A DNA stretch of 64,000 bases from Plantactinospora sp. KBS50 (GTDB taxonomy: Bacteria > Actinomycetota > Actinomycetes > Mycobacteriales > Micromonosporaceae): NCBI RefSeq assembly GCF_002285795.1, contig NZ_CP022961.1, forward strand, positions 6,204,001 through 6,268,000. The letters run 5' to 3'. The stretch's first letter is position 1. Each line of letters starts with the position of its first letter. The notes beneath the pieces are model-generated. The model ran no database searches, was not told the DNA's origin, and saw nothing but the letters and a program-made list of their open reading frames with translations. Both the position numbers and the translations under genes were made by a program. Positions 12,067 through 21,940 of the stretch are shown piece after piece.

Positions 12067-13019
12067 TCAGCTCCCGGCCCCGGTAGTGCGGTCGTTCCCG
12101 GTCCCGCCCGGCACGCGCAGGTCGAGCGCGATGTCCAGGATCGGCGAGGAGTGGGTCAGCCCGCCGACCGACAGGTAGTCGACCCCTGTCGCCGCGTACT
12201 TGGCGACCCGGTCCAGGGTGAGCCCACCGGTCGCCTCCAGCTCGGCCCGTCCGCCCACCGCCAGCACCACCTCGGTCAGTTCCTCCGGGTCATGTTGTCG
12301 CACAGCAGGAAGTCCGCGCCAGCCTCCACCGCCTCCACCGCCTCGGCCGTGCTGGTCACCTCGACCTGGACGGGGACCTGCGGGAACGCCGCCCGGACCA
12401 GACGGTACGCCGCGGCCACCCCGCCGGCGGCGAGCTTGTGGTTGTCCTTGATCATGGCGACGTCGTACAGGCCCATCCGCTTGTTCGTGCCGCCGCCGAC
12501 CCGCACCGCGTACTTCTCCAGGATCCGCAGCCCGGGGGTGGTCTTGCGGGTGTCCAGCACGGTCGCGCCGCTGCCGGCCAGTTCGTCGGCCCAGGCCCGG
12601 GTGTGTGTCGCCACACCGGACATCCGGCAGAGCAGGTTGAGCGCGGTCCGCTCGGCCGTGAGCAGGGTGCGGACCGGGCCGGTCACCTCGGCGAGCACGT
12701 CGCCCCGGGCCACCCGGTCGCCGTCGGCGACCCGGGCGTCCAGCCGCACCGGCCCGCCGGCCGCGCCGGCCAGCTCGAACACCGCGGCGGCCACCGACAG
12801 GCCGGCCACGACGCCGCCGGCCCGGGCCACCACCTCGGCCGTACCCGCCAGCTCCGCGGGGATCGTCGCCACGCTCGTCACGTCGAGGCCGTCCGGCCCG
12901 AGGTCCTCGGACAGCGCGGTACGGATGATCCGCTCGACCGCCGCCGGGTCGAGTCCCTGCGCCGACAGCGTCTGCCGGACCTGCTCCCCCATCCCGACCC
13001 CCTCATCCCGCTCGCTCAT
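12067..13019 (-). pseudogene. nadC: Nicotinate-nucleotide pyrophosphorylase NadC, interrupted by a one-base frameshift
   Basis: Converts quinolinate and PRPP to nicotinate mononucleotide. From ATG 13019 the frame carries the QPRTase domains (RTALNLLCRMSGVATHTR, LDTRKTTPGLR, RVGGGTNKRMGLYD) and then hits a stop just after FLLCDNM. The last 75 or so residues (EELTEVVLAVGGRAELEATGG and YLSVGGLTHSS) continue in another frame to the TGA at 12067. Adding one C to the short C run near 12285-12292 gives 317 residues. The start overlaps the nadB stop (ATGA); ATG 12992 is an alternative start. nadA is not in the window. Confidence 0.88.
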
Positions 13020-14686
13020 GCCAACCCTTCCCAGGCGTGTCGGAGGGTCCCGTCCCGCATGGCGCCCACCAGATGCCCGCGCCAGCCGTCCACGGCCGCC
13101 GGGTGATCCTCCCGCCAGTGGCAGCCCCGGGTCTCCTGCCGGGCGTACGCCGCCCCGGCCACCGCGCAGGCGACCGTGAGCAGGTTCGTCGCCTCCCAGC
13201 TCGCGGTCCGCGGGGTCGCCCGGGTGGCCCCGAGTTCGGTGAGTTCGCCGCCGGTGGCCCGCAGCGTCCCGGCCGAGCGGAGCACGCCGGAGCCACGGCT
13301 CATCGCGCGGGCCAGTCGGGGCCGGATCCCGGCGTCCACCACCCAGCCGGCCCCGCCGCGCCACGCGCCGGCCGGCGCCGGCTCGGTCCGCGGGGGCAGC
13401 CCGTGGGCGATGTCCTCGGCGATCCGCCGGGCGAACACCAGGCCCTCCAGCAGCGAATTGCTGGCCAGCCGGTTCGCGCCGTGCACGCCGGTGCAGGCCA
13501 CCTCGCCGCAGGCGTACAGGCCGGGAAGCGAGGTCCGGCCGTGCAGGTCGGTACGGACGCCCCCGGAGGCGTAGTGCGCGGCCGGGGAGACCGGGATCAG
13601 CTCGGTGGCCGGGTCGATGCCGGCCGCGTGGCATGACGCCACGATGGTGGGGAACCGGTTGGCCAGGAACTCCCCGCCCAGGTGCCGGGCGTCCAGGTAG
13701 ACGTGGTCGGCACCGCTGGCCAGCAACACCCGGTGGATGGCCTTGGCCACCACGTCCCGCGGCGCCAGCTCGGCCAACTCGTGCTGGCCGACCATGAACC
13801 GCTTGCCGTCGCCGTCGACCAGGTGGGCGCCCTCCCCCCGAAGCGCCTCGGACACCAGCGGCTGCTGGGCCGACCGGGCCGGATCCCCGGCGCCGGCGCC
13901 CACCACCAGCGCGGTGGGATGGAACTGCACGAACTCCAGGTCGGTCACGGCGGCGCCGGCCCGCAGCGCGAGCGCCACCCCGTCGCCGGTCGAGACCACC
14001 GGGTTCGTGGTGGCCGCGAAGACCTGGCCCATCCCGCCGGTGGCCAGCACCACCGCGCGGCCGAGCACCGCGCCCACCCCGTCCTCGCTGCCCTCACCCA
14101 GCACGTGCAGGGTGACCCCGCACGCCCGGCCGGCGGCGTCGGTCAGCAGGTCGAGCACGAGCGCGTGCTCCACCAGCCGGATCCACGGGTCCCGGGTCAC
14201 CGCCTGGTGCAACGCGCGCTGCACCTCGGCCCCGGTGGCGTCGCCGCCCGCGTGCACGATGCGGTCCGCGTGGTGTCCGCCCTCCCGGGTGAGCATGAAC
14301 GAGCCGTCCGGATTGCGGTCGAACTGCGCGCCGATCCGGATCAGCTCGCGCAACTGGGTCGGGCCCTCCTCGACCAGGACCCGGACCGCGGCCGGGTCGC
14401 AGAGCCCGACGCCGGCGATCTCGGTGTCCGCGGCGTGCGCGGCCGGGGTGTCCAGCGGGTCCAGCACGGCCGCGATCCCGCCCTGCGCCCACCGGGTCGA
14501 CCCGTCGTCGATGTTGACCTTCGTCACCACCGTCACGTGCAGTCCGGCGGCCCGCAGGTGCAGGGCGGCGGTCAACCCGGCGATGCCGGAGCCGACCACC
14601 ACCACGTCGGTGGTCTCCACCCAACCCGGTGGGGCGGCCGCCAACAGGGTCGGCAGCTCTGGCATACCGAGACTGGCCAGTCGCAT
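13016..14686 (-). CDS. nadB: L-aspartate oxidase NadB
   Basis: FAD enzyme that oxidises L-aspartate to iminoaspartate, the first step of de novo NAD synthesis. The 556 residues show the dinucleotide-binding VVVVGSGIAGLTAAL near the N-terminus, the STRWAQGGIAAV motif, the substrate-site EFVQFHPTAL, SEALRGEGAHLV, and the C-terminal FAD-binding GVHGANRLASNSLLEGLVF. The ATG at 14686 is used; ATG 14665 is possible. It is the first gene of a nadB-nadC-coaX unit. Confidence 0.95.
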   Translation of the reverse strand: MRLASLGMPELPTLLAAAPPGWVETTDVVVVGSGIAGLTAALHLRAAGLHVTVVTKVNIDDGSTRWAQGGIAAVLDPLDTPAAHAADTEIAGVGLCDPAAVRVLVEEGPTQLRELIRIGAQFDRNPDGSFMLTREGGHHADRIVHAGGDATGAEVQRALHQAVTRDPWIRLVEHALVLDLLTDAAGRACGVTLHVLGEGSEDGVGAVLGRAVVLATGGMGQVFAATTNPVVSTGDGVALALRAGAAVTDLEFVQFHPTALVVGAGAGDPARSAQQPLVSEALRGEGAHLVDGDGKRFMVGQHELAELAPRDVVAKAIHRVLLASGADHVYLDARHLGGEFLANRFPTIVASCHAAGIDPATELIPVSPAAHYASGGVRTDLHGRTSLPGLYACGEVACTGVHGANRLASNSLLEGLVFARRIAEDIAHGLPPRTEPAPAGAWRGGAGWVVDAGIRPRLARAMSRGSGVLRSAGTLRATGGELTELGATRATPRTASWEATNLLTVACAVAGAAYARQETRGCHWREDHPAAVDGWRGHLVGAMRDGTLRHAWEGLA

Positions 14687-14795
14687 GGTCACAGTCAACC
14701 GCGTCACGCTGGGTGTCCGCCGGCCGGGGCCGGGATTGTGTGCCACGACGCTGGCGTCCCGCCGGTCACCGCCGCCACTTCCGGCGACGGCCGGC

Positions 14796-15701
14796 TCAGC
14801 GGTACTGGATGGGCAGCCCGGCGGTGCCGGCGTCCTTGAGCGACCGGTCCAGGTCCCGGTTGCGCATCCACAGGTAGCACCGCACGCCGTGGTTGCCGGC
14901 CTGCCAGTCCGGGCGCGGCGCCGGCAGGGTCAGCACGCCGGTACGGTACTGCAGCATGCCGTCGACCGGCACGCCGACGTAGCGCCCCACCGCCGCCCGG
15001 CACCCGCCGTAGAACGGCAGCCAGTCGCGGTCCTTGGCCGGGAACGAGGCGGCCGGCGACGACCAGACCCCCACGTACTCGGCGTTGTGCTTGGCCTTGC
15101 AGTCGGTCGGCTTGACCGCGAACACGCCACCCTGGGCGTCGAGTTGCACGACGAAACAGCGAAGCAGCAGCGGAGAGTCGCCGGTGAGGGCACCCTTCAG
15201 GCTCGCCGTACGGGTCACCGGCTCGCCCTCCTCGTCCGAGATCTCGCTGACCTCGACCAGGTCGCAGCGGTACCACCGGGCACCGCTGCCCCAGGCGGGT
15301 GCGGACGGGATGGCCACGCCCAGCCAGAGCCGAGCGGACCGCCACTGCGCGCCGACGTAGTCGCTCGCCTTGCCGTCGCAGGCGTTGAACGCCGACCGCA
15401 GATCGGCCGAGCCCTGCGCCGGCGGCTTGGCCCGGTCGGCGACCGCGCCCGTGAAGGTGCCCACGTGGACGGTCTCGAAGCGATGGCTGCTCGTGCAGTC
15501 GACCGGGGTGAACGAGGAGACGTATGCGGTCTCGGCGAAGTCGTCCGGGTAGCAGACCCCGGCGGGCGGCACGAACGCCTCCGGCTCGCCCATCGGCTTC
15601 CAGTCGTCCAGCAGGTCACCGTCGAGGCCCGCCGGAGCACCACAGCCGGCCAGGACCAGCCCGGCCAGCAGGGCCGACACGCCAACCATCAAACGACGCA
15701 T
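14796..15701 (-). CDS. Lipoprotein with Septum_form-like domains
   Basis: 301 residues. The signal peptide (MRRLMVGVSALLAG) ends in a clear lipobox LVLAGC. The mature part has paired cysteines in two related blocks (CYPDDF with VDCTSSHRFETVHVG, and later FVVQLDAQGG with TDCKAKHNAEYVG) typical of the actinobacterial septum-formation family (PF13845). The role is not established. It lies between nadB and panD on the same strand but with gaps of about 100 bases on each side. Confidence 0.8.
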   Translation of the reverse strand: MRRLMVGVSALLAGLVLAGCGAPAGLDGDLLDDWKPMGEPEAFVPPAGVCYPDDFAETAYVSSFTPVDCTSSHRFETVHVGTFTGAVADRAKPPAQGSADLRSAFNACDGKASDYVGAQWRSARLWLGVAIPSAPAWGSGARWYRCDLVEVSEISDEEGEPVTRTASLKGALTGDSPLLLRCFVVQLDAQGGVFAVKPTDCKAKHNAEYVGVWSSPAASFPAKDRDWLPFYGGCRAAVGRYVGVPVDGMLQYRTGVLTLPAPRPDWQAGNHGVRCYLWMRNRDLDRSLKDAGTAGLPIQYR

Positions 15702-15793
15702 CGCGTCCCTCCCCGGGGGCCGAGCGGGTACTGCGCTACTGAGCCTACGGTAACCGCTCACGCACCCGCTGACACCGGTGGGCCGGCCGCGAC

Positions 15794-16225
15794 TCAGCGG
15801 CTGGCGCCCGCCACGAGATCACCGCGGACCGGGTCGCCGACCATTCCGGGCACCGCCCCGGCCGGGTCGGCGTCGAGCTGGATTATCCGGTTGCGCGCGT
15901 CCACGTGCACGATCCGGGGCCGGTAGCGGCGGGCCGTCGCATCGTCCATCTGCCCGTACGAGATGAGGATGACCAGGTCACCCGGGTGCACCAGGTGCGC
16001 CGCCGCACCGTTGATGCCGATCACCCCGCTGCCCCGCTGGCCGGGGATCACGTACGTCTCCAGCCGGGCGCCGTTGGTGATGTCCACGATCGCCACCTGC
16101 TCGCCGGGGAGCAGGTCGGCGGCGTCGAGCAGATCCTCGTCCACCGTCACCGATCCGACATAGTGCAGGTCGGCCTGGGTCACCGTGGCGCGGTGGATCT
16201 TCGACTTGAGCATCGTACGGAACAT
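15794..16225 (-). CDS. panD: Aspartate 1-decarboxylase PanD
   Basis: Makes beta-alanine for pantothenate. The 143-residue proenzyme self-cleaves between Gly24 and Ser25 (YVGSVTVD) to form the pyruvoyl group. Lys9 ([12 protein letters not shown]) and Tyr58-region residues ([15 protein letters not shown]) of the active site are present. The ATG at 16225 puts Gly-Ser at the canonical 24/25; an upstream in-frame start at 16246 is rejected for that reason. It lies 17 bases after panC, so it is probably the last gene of a DUF2520-panC-panD operon. Confidence 0.96.
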   Translation of the reverse strand: MFRTMLKSKIHRATVTQADLHYVGSVTVDEDLLDAADLLPGEQVAIVDITNGARLETYVIPGQRGSGVIGINGAAAHLVHPGDLVILISYGQMDDATARRYRPRIVHVDARNRIIQLDADPAGAVPGMVGDPVRGDLVAGASR

Positions 16226-16242
16226 CGCTGGTCCCTTCCGGA

Positions 16243-17106
16243 TCAAGGGTTGACCGGGCCGTCGGGCCCGGCGAGGTGGATCGGCATGTTGTCGATGAGC
16301 CGGGTCCGGCCCACCCAGGCGGCCACGAGCAGCCGGGCCGGACCGGGCGGCGGACCCGGCTCCAGGTCGGGGTCGGTCAGCACCAGGTAGTCCAACCGGG
16401 CGTCCGGGCCGGTCTCGGCGAACACCCGGTGCGCGGTGGCCAGCACGGCCTCGTTGTCCAGTCCGCCGGCCGCGGCCGCGGCACCGGCGCGCAGCGCCGC
16501 GGACAGCGCCAGCGCGGTGCGCCGCTCCGGCGCCGACAGGTAGCGGTTCCGGCTGGACATCGCCAGACCGTCCGGCTCCCGCACCGTGGGCACGCCGACT
16601 ATCCGGACCGGGACGTCCAGGTCGCGCGCCATCCGGCGGACCAGGGTCAGCTGCTGGTAGTCCTTCTCGCCGAAGAACGCCAGGTCCGGGCGGACCAGGT
16701 TGAGCAGCTTCAGCACCACCGTGAGCACCCCGTGGAAGAAGCCCCGGCGGGTGGCGCCCTCCAGCTCCTCGCCCAGCGTCCCGGGCAGCACCCGCACCGC
16801 CGGCTGGCCGCCCGGATACATCTCCGTCACGCTGGGCGCGAAGACCAGGTCGGCGCCGGCCCGCCGGCAGACCTCCAGGTCCGCGTCCAGGGTCCGGGGG
16901 TACCGGTCGAAGTCCTCGTTCGGGCCGAACTGCAGCGGGTTGACGAAGACGGTCACGATCAGGTGGTCGGCCTGCTGCCGGGCGGTGCGCAGCAACTCCT
17001 CGTGCCCCGCGTGCAGGGCGCCCATGGTCATCACCACGGCCACCCGGCCCGGGAGCGAGTCCCGCGCGGCCGCGAGGTCGACGCGGGTGTGCACGGTACG
17101 GGTCAC
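16243..17106 (-). CDS. panC: Pantothenate synthetase PanC
   Basis: Joins pantoate and beta-alanine using ATP. The 287 residues contain the HIGH-like motif [49 protein letters not shown] and the KMSKS-like MSSRNRYLS, in order. The GTG at 17106 overlaps the TGA of the DUF2520 gene (GTGA). panB is not in the window. Confidence 0.96.
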   Translation of the reverse strand: MTRTVHTRVDLAAARDSLPGRVAVVMTMGALHAGHEELLRTARQQADHLIVTVFVNPLQFGPNEDFDRYPRTLDADLEVCRRAGADLVFAPSVTEMYPGGQPAVRVLPGTLGEELEGATRRGFFHGVLTVVLKLLNLVRPDLAFFGEKDYQQLTLVRRMARDLDVPVRIVGVPTVREPDGLAMSSRNRYLSAPERRTALALSAALRAGAAAAAGGLDNEAVLATAHRVFAETGPDARLDYLVLTDPDLEPGPPPGPARLLVAAWVGRTRLIDNMPIHLAGPDGPVNP

Positions 17107-18065
17107 GCCACGGTCTCCCGCTGCCGGTCGGCCAGCACCTCCAGCAGCGCCACCGCGTCCACCGGGCGCAGCCGGCCGGCGTCGATGGCCCGGCCGGCGG
17201 TCCGCCGGGCCAGCGCCAGGTACGCCGGCACCGACTCGGGGGCGCTGGCCGCCAGCCGGTCCAGGTGCCGGGCCACGGTGCCCGCGTCGCCCCGGGAGAC
17301 CGGACCGGTCAACGCGGCGTCGCCGAGCCGCAGGGCGTTGTCGAGCGCGGCGCCCAGCAGCGGGGCCAGCACCCGGGCCGGATCGGCCACGCCCGCGTCC
17401 CGCAGCCGGTCCACCGCCTCGTTCACGAGCGTGACCAGGTGATTGGCCCCGTGCGCCAGGGCGGCGTGGTACATCGGCCGGTCGTCCTCGGCGATCCACT
17501 CGGGCACCCCACCGAGATCGGCGACCAGGCGCGCGGCCAGCGGGCGCAGCCCGTCCGGCGCGGTCACCCCGTACGAGACGCCGGGCAGCCGGGCCAGGTC
17601 GTCCGCGGTGCCGGTGAAGGTCATGGCCGGGTGCAGGGCCAGCGGCCGGGCGCCCACGGCGGTCGCCGGGGACAGCACGGCCAGTCCGTGCGCGCCCGAG
17701 GTGTGCGCGACGACCTGGCCGCCGTGCAGCGCGCCGGTGCGGGCCAGCCCGCCCACCACCCCGGCCAGCGCGTCGTCCGGCACCGCCAGGATCAGGATGT
17801 CCCGGGCCAGCCGGGCGACCTCGTCGGCGGGGCGGTTGGCGGCCGCGGGCAGCAACTCGGTGATCCGGCGCCGGGCGGCGGCCGACACGCCCGCGGCGGC
17901 GACCACCCGGTGTCCGGCGGCGGCCAGTGCGGAGCCGAGCACGGCACCTACCCGACCCGCGCCGATCACCCCGATCGTGCGGGGCGAACCCGGCGGGCGT
18001 GGGGATACGGCGGAGGCGGCGGGCTCGCGCGGGGCGGCCGGCCGCGGGCGCGGCGATGCGCTCAT
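17103..18065 (-). CDS. Rossmann-like and DUF2520 domain protein
   Basis: 320 residues. After a basic N-terminal tail of about 33 residues, a Rossmann domain starts with [18 protein letters not shown] and is followed by [11 protein letters not shown] and the all-helical DUF2520 domain ([16 protein letters not shown]). The fold matches NAD(P)-dependent dehydrogenases. The fixed place beside panC in actinobacteria suggests a link to pantoate formation, perhaps as a ketopantoate reductase, but this is inference. The ATG at 18065 is used; the longer upstream reading is unlikely. Confidence 0.85.
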   Translation of the reverse strand: MSASPRPRPAAPREPAASAVSPRPPGSPRTIGVIGAGRVGAVLGSALAAAGHRVVAAAGVSAAARRRITELLPAAANRPADEVARLARDILILAVPDDALAGVVGGLARTGALHGGQVVAHTSGAHGLAVLSPATAVGARPLALHPAMTFTGTADDLARLPGVSYGVTAPDGLRPLAARLVADLGGVPEWIAEDDRPMYHAALAHGANHLVTLVNEAVDRLRDAGVADPARVLAPLLGAALDNALRLGDAALTGPVSRGDAGTVARHLDRLAASAPESVPAYLALARRTAGRAIDAGRLRPVDAVALLEVLADRQRETVA

Positions 18066-18143
18066 GGCGATGATCCAGTCCTCGTAAAATGTGGTACCGG
18101 TCGATCGCAAGTATGCGCTGGGCTCCGGAAGCCGCCCCAGCAA

Positions 18144-18162
18144 TTGTGAAAACCTTCACCAA
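18144..18162. promoter_or_regulatory. Imperfect palindrome in the pan/midA divergent promoter region
   Basis: TTGTGAAAACCTTCACCAA has arms TTG(G)TGAA and TTCACCAA and sits in the AT-richest part of the gap between the divergent DUF2520-panC-panD genes and the MidA-like gene. It could be an operator; no regulator is identified. Confidence 0.3.
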
Positions 18163-18220
18163 CCGGGGCCGGGTGCACGGAAGTGGCCTCTTTTATCGCT
18201 TTTTGGAGAGGAAGCGCCCT

Positions 18221-19317
18221 TTGTTGACGCCGCAGGCCGGCCGCGGCTGGCGGGACGCGATGGCCACCGCCCTGTACGGGACCGACGGCTTCTTCGTGGC
18301 CGGTCCCGGACCGGCGGCGCACTTCCGGACCAGCGCCCAGGCTCCGGCGTTCGCCGCCGCCCTGGGGGTGCTGCTGGCCCGGGTCGACGCCGCGCTCGGC
18401 CATCCCGACCCGCTCGACGTGGTGGACGTGGGCGCGGGTCGCGGCGAACTGCTCCGGGCGATCGCCCCGACCGCCACCACCACCGCCGTGGGGGCGCCAC
18501 TACCGCTGTGGGGGGCGCCGGCACCGCGCCGGTTCCGCTGACCCAGCGGGTACGGCTCACCGCGGTCGAGCGGGCGCCCCGGCCCGCCGACCTGCCCCCG
18601 TCGATCGGCTGGGTCGACGCGATTCCGGCCGGGATCACCGGTCTGCTGCTCGGCACCGAGTGGCTGGACAACGTACCGCTGGAGGTGGCCGTTCCCACCG
18701 CCGACGGCTGGCGCTACCTGCTGGTGGATCCCGCCACCGGCGCCGAGTCCGAGGGTGGGCCGGTCGGGTCCGCCGACCGGGCCTGGCTGCGCCGGTGGTG
18801 GCCGGCCGGCGGGGCGTCCGGCCGGACGGACGCCCGGGCCGGCGGGCGGGCCGAGATCGGCCGGACCCGGGACGACGCCTGGGCCGCCGCGGTGGCCCGG
18901 ATGGACCGCGGGCTGGCCCTGGCGGTGGACTACGGACACCTGCGGTCGCAGCGGCCGCCCGGCGGGACGCTTACCGGATTCCGCGCCGGCCGCCAGGTGC
19001 CGCCGGTACCGGACGGCTCCTGCGACCTCACCGCCCACGTCGCGATCGACTCGGTCGCCGCCGCCGGTGCCGCGGTGGCGCACCGGCCGTACGTCCTGTC
19101 CCGGCAGCGGGAGGCGCTGCGGGCACTCGGTGTCGGCGGACGGCGACCACCGCTCGGCCTGGCCGCGACCGATCCCGCGGGGTACGTCCGGGCACTGGCC
19201 GCCGCGAGCGAGGGCGCCGAGCTGACCGACCCGCACGGCCTGGGCGGCCATCTCTGGCTGCTCCAACCGGTCGGGCTCGACCCGCTGCCGCTGCTGGCCG
19301 GGTTTCCCGACCGGTGA
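18221..19317 (+). pseudogene. MidA/NDUFAF7-type SAM-dependent methyltransferase, interrupted by a one-base frameshift
   Basis: DUF185 (MidA) methyltransferase; the mitochondrial member NDUFAF7 methylates an arginine of complex I subunit NDUFS2. The TTG at 18221 (or 18224) follows GGAGAGGAAG. The first half ([22 protein letters not shown], motif [14 protein letters not shown]) stops at 18541. The second half (GLLLGTEWLDNVPLEV, RGLALAVDYGH, SCDLTAHVAIDSV) continues in the next frame to 19317. One extra G in the run at 18490-18494 or 18510-18515 joins them into a full enzyme of about 365 residues. The next gene is a NuoD paralogue. Confidence 0.8.
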
Positions 19318-19459
19318 CCGGCCCGCAGCGGACCCGACGGGCATGGGTTCCCCGGCCGGCCGGCGTCCCGGTTGCCGGTTACGGGCTGCGGGTTACGGGA
19401 AGCGGTGAGTCGCGGGCGGCGGCTTGCGGGCGGTGAGTCGCGGCGGCCGGCGTGGCACG

Positions 19460-20653
19460 ATGGCGGTCATGACCTCCGATGCCGGCCCGAGGCGCGAGTT
19501 GACCGTCGGCACCGGTGCCGGGCTGCTCACCGACGCCGCTGGCGACGAACGGCAGCTCGGCGCCGACATGGTGCTGAACATCGGCCCGCAGCACCCGTCC
19601 ACCCACGGGGTGCTGCGACTCAAGCTGGTGCTCGACGGCGAACGCGTGGTCTCCTGCGAGCCGATCGTCGGCTACATGCACCGGGGCGCCGAGAAGCTGT
19701 TCGAGGTGCGCGACTACCGGCAGATCATCATGCTGGCCAACCGGCACGACTGGCTGTCGGCCTTCGCCAACGAGCTGGGCGTGGCGCTGGCCGTGGAGCG
19801 GCTGATGGGCATCGAGGTGCCGGAGCGCGCGGTGTGGCTGCGCACCGCGCTGGCCGAACTCAACCGGGTGCTGAACCACCTGATGTTCCTCGGCTCGTAC
19901 CCGCTGGAGATCGGCGCCATCACGCCGGTCTTCTACTCGTTCCGGGAACGCGAGACCATCCAGGCCGTCATGGAGGAGGTCTCCGGCGGTCGGATCCACT
20001 ACATGTTCAACCGGGTCGGCGGGCTCAAGGAGGAGGTACCGGCCGGCTGGACCGGCCGGGCCCGCGCGGCCGTCGACCAGGTACGCCGCCGGATGCCCGA
20101 CCTGGACCGGCTGATCCGGCGGAACGAGATCTTCCTGGCCCGTACGGTCGGGGTGGGTGTCCTTCCCGCCGCCACCGCGGCCGCGTTCGGCGCCTCCGGG
20201 CCGGTGGCCCGGGCCTCCGGCCTCGACCTGGACCTGCGCCGGGACGAGCCGTACCTGGCGTACGGCGCGCTGGACGTGCCGGTGGTGACCAAGACGGCCG
20301 GCGACTGCCACGCCCGGTTCGAGGTGCTGCTGGATCAGGTGTACGTCTCCCTGGACCTCGCGCAGCGGTGCCTCGACGAGGTCGACCGGCTCACCGGCCC
20401 GGTCAACGTGCGGCTGCCCAAGGTGGTGCGGGCCCCCGAGGGGCACACGTACGCCTGGACCGAGAACCCGCTCGGGATCAACGGCTACTACCTGGTGTCC
20501 CGGGGTGAGAAGACGCCCTGGCGGATGAAGCTGCGCACCGCCTCGTACGCGAACGTCCAGGCGCTGTCCACGCTGCTGCCCGGCTGCCTGGTGCCGGACC
20601 TCATCGCGATCCTCGGCTCGATGTTCTTCGTCGTCGGCGACATCGACAAATAA
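19460..20653 (+). CDS. nuoD: Stand-alone NADH-quinone oxidoreductase subunit D (NuoD/NDUFS2) paralogue
   Basis: Complex I 49-kDa-type subunit, 397 residues. It has the quinone-site [26 protein letters not shown] (Arg75), [12 protein letters not shown], the conserved [11 protein letters not shown], and the C-terminal [19 protein letters not shown]. No other nuo gene is in the window, so this is a second, isolated copy or part of a shortened complex. Family knowledge: the operon-encoded actinobacterial NuoD usually reads HTGIEK where this one reads HRGAEK as in mitochondria. ATG 19460 or 19469 may be the start. The direct repeat GCGGTGAGTCGCGG occurs at 19402 and 19430 upstream. Confidence 0.9.
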   Translation: MAVMTSDAGPRRELTVGTGAGLLTDAAGDERQLGADMVLNIGPQHPSTHGVLRLKLVLDGERVVSCEPIVGYMHRGAEKLFEVRDYRQIIMLANRHDWLSAFANELGVALAVERLMGIEVPERAVWLRTALAELNRVLNHLMFLGSYPLEIGAITPVFYSFRERETIQAVMEEVSGGRIHYMFNRVGGLKEEVPAGWTGRARAAVDQVRRRMPDLDRLIRRNEIFLARTVGVGVLPAATAAAFGASGPVARASGLDLDLRRDEPYLAYGALDVPVVTKTAGDCHARFEVLLDQVYVSLDLAQRCLDEVDRLTGPVNVRLPKVVRAPEGHTYAWTENPLGINGYYLVSRGEKTPWRMKLRTASYANVQALSTLLPGCLVPDLIAILGSMFFVVGDIDK

Positions 20654-20778
20654 CCCCCGGCCCACCCGAGCCACGCCCGGGGTCCGCACGCCCCGCCACG
20701 CGGGGTCGGCACCCGCCCAGCCTGCCCCAACCCAGCCAGAACGCGGGGTCCGCCCGGCCGGCGCCGGCTTGGCCAAGC

Positions 20779-20850
20779 GTGGGTCCGCCGGCCCCGCCCA
20801 CGACGGGATCAAGCCTGACCGCCCAGAGTGGGCGGGCCCGGCGGACCCAC
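20779..20850. terminator. Long inverted repeat between convergent nuoD and the binding-protein gene
   Basis: Arms 20779-20801 and 20828-20850 are 23 bases each and pair with a single mismatch across a 26-base loop. The position between two convergent genes suggests a bidirectional terminator. The rest of the 279-base gap (20654-20932) is very GC-rich with short related GGACCC/GGGTCC motifs. Confidence 0.6.
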
Positions 20851-20932
20851 CCACCCCGCGGCGCACCCGGCGGACCCGCGCACGCCGCGCAGGGCCAGCA
20901 GACCGCGGGGCGGGCGGACGCCAGCTCAAACC

Positions 20933-21940
20933 TCAGCCGGCCGCGAGCGACCCGTCCGAGGAGAAGACCAGCCCGACGCTCGCGGCACCGGTCTTCAGCG
21001 CCGACTTGGTCTGCGGGCCGCCGGCGTCCAGCGAGCTGAACGAGCCGGCCTTGAAGTCGTAGACCTCGACCAGCCCGGCCTGGCACTTCGGCCGCTGCGG
21101 GCACTCCGGCGGGCCGGCCAGCACGGTCGCCGAGCCGGAGCACTTGCTGGCCAGCTCGGAGAGGGTCTTGACGCCGTACTTGTCGGCGAACTCCTTGGTC
21201 ACCGCGAAGGCGTTCTGGTCCTGCGCCTGGGAGGGCTTGCCGAAGGTCAGGCCGACCTTCTCGCCGGCCGCGGTGAGGCCGCTCACCGTCTGGTCCAGAT
21301 CGGTCGAGGAGATCGGCGAGGCGCTCGCCCCGCCGGCCTTGCCGGACAGGAAGTCGGCCATCGTGGCCGCGTACTCGGGGACGACCTGGATCTGGTTCTT
21401 CTCCAGCGCCGGCTCGTACAGCTCCCGGTTGCCGATCTGCTGCACCTTGACCTCGTAGCCGGCGGCCGTCAGCGCGATCGCGTACAGCTCGCCGAGGATC
21501 TGGTTCTCGCTGAAGTTGGCGGCGCCGACCGTGATCTGCCCGCCGGCGCCCTTTTCGATGCCCGCGGTCAGGTTGTTCGCCGCCGCGAACTCCTCGGCCG
21601 CGACCTTCGGGGTCTTGCGGTCGATGTCGACGGCCTTGTTGAGCTGGATCAGCTTGTCGGTGTCGAGGGCGTCGGAGACCTTGTCCAGCGCCGCGATCAG
21701 CTGCGGGTTGGCCACCTTGCTGTTGATCGCCGGGATGACGTTGTCGGTGTTCTGCAGCTTCTTGTCGTCGTCCAGCACGACGAGCTGGTCGCCGGCCACC
21801 GGGGCGCAGCCGGCGCCGGCCGTACCGCCGGTCTGCGGCGCCTGGGTGCCGGAGGACCCGGCACCTCCGCAGCCGCTGAGGATCCCGGCCGCGGCCAGAG
21901 CTCCCGCGGCACCCAGGGCGATTCGGTTACGTGAGCGCAT
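20933..21940 (-). CDS. Osmoprotectant-type ABC transporter binding lipoprotein, circularly permuted
   Basis: 335 residues. The signal peptide ends in lipobox LSGC (Cys24). The ProX/OpuBC-type core begins only at about 135 (QITVGAANFSENQILGELY) and runs to the end, stopping at FSSDGSLAAG. The segment that should follow this, from LVVLDDDKKL through the LNKAVD helix, is instead at residues 50-124. The usual C-terminal block has therefore moved to the front, with Gly-rich linkers on both sides. Ligands of the family are betaines or related compounds. Two permeases lie upstream on the same strand, 272 bases away, so it probably has its own promoter. Confidence 0.85.
   Translation of the reverse strand: MRSRNRIALGAAGALAAAGILSGCGGAGSSGTQAPQTGGTAGAGCAPVAGDQLVVLDDDKKLQNTDNVIPAINSKVANPQLIAALDKVSDALDTDKLIQLNKAVDIDRKTPKVAAEEFAAANNLTAGIEKGAGGQITVGAANFSENQILGELYAIALTAAGYEVKVQQIGNRELYEPALEKNQIQVVPEYAATMADFLSGKAGGASASPISSTDLDQTVSGLTAAGEKVGLTFGKPSQAQDQNAFAVTKEFADKYGVKTLSELASKCSGSATVLAGPPECPQRPKCQAGLVEVYDFKAGSFSSLDAGGPQTKSALKTGAASVGLVFSSDGSLAAG

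Noticed and set aside
12276-12303. Programmed frameshifting in nadC
   Set aside because: No slippery heptamer or downstream structure typical of programmed sites; the same one-base loss recurs in unrelated genes.
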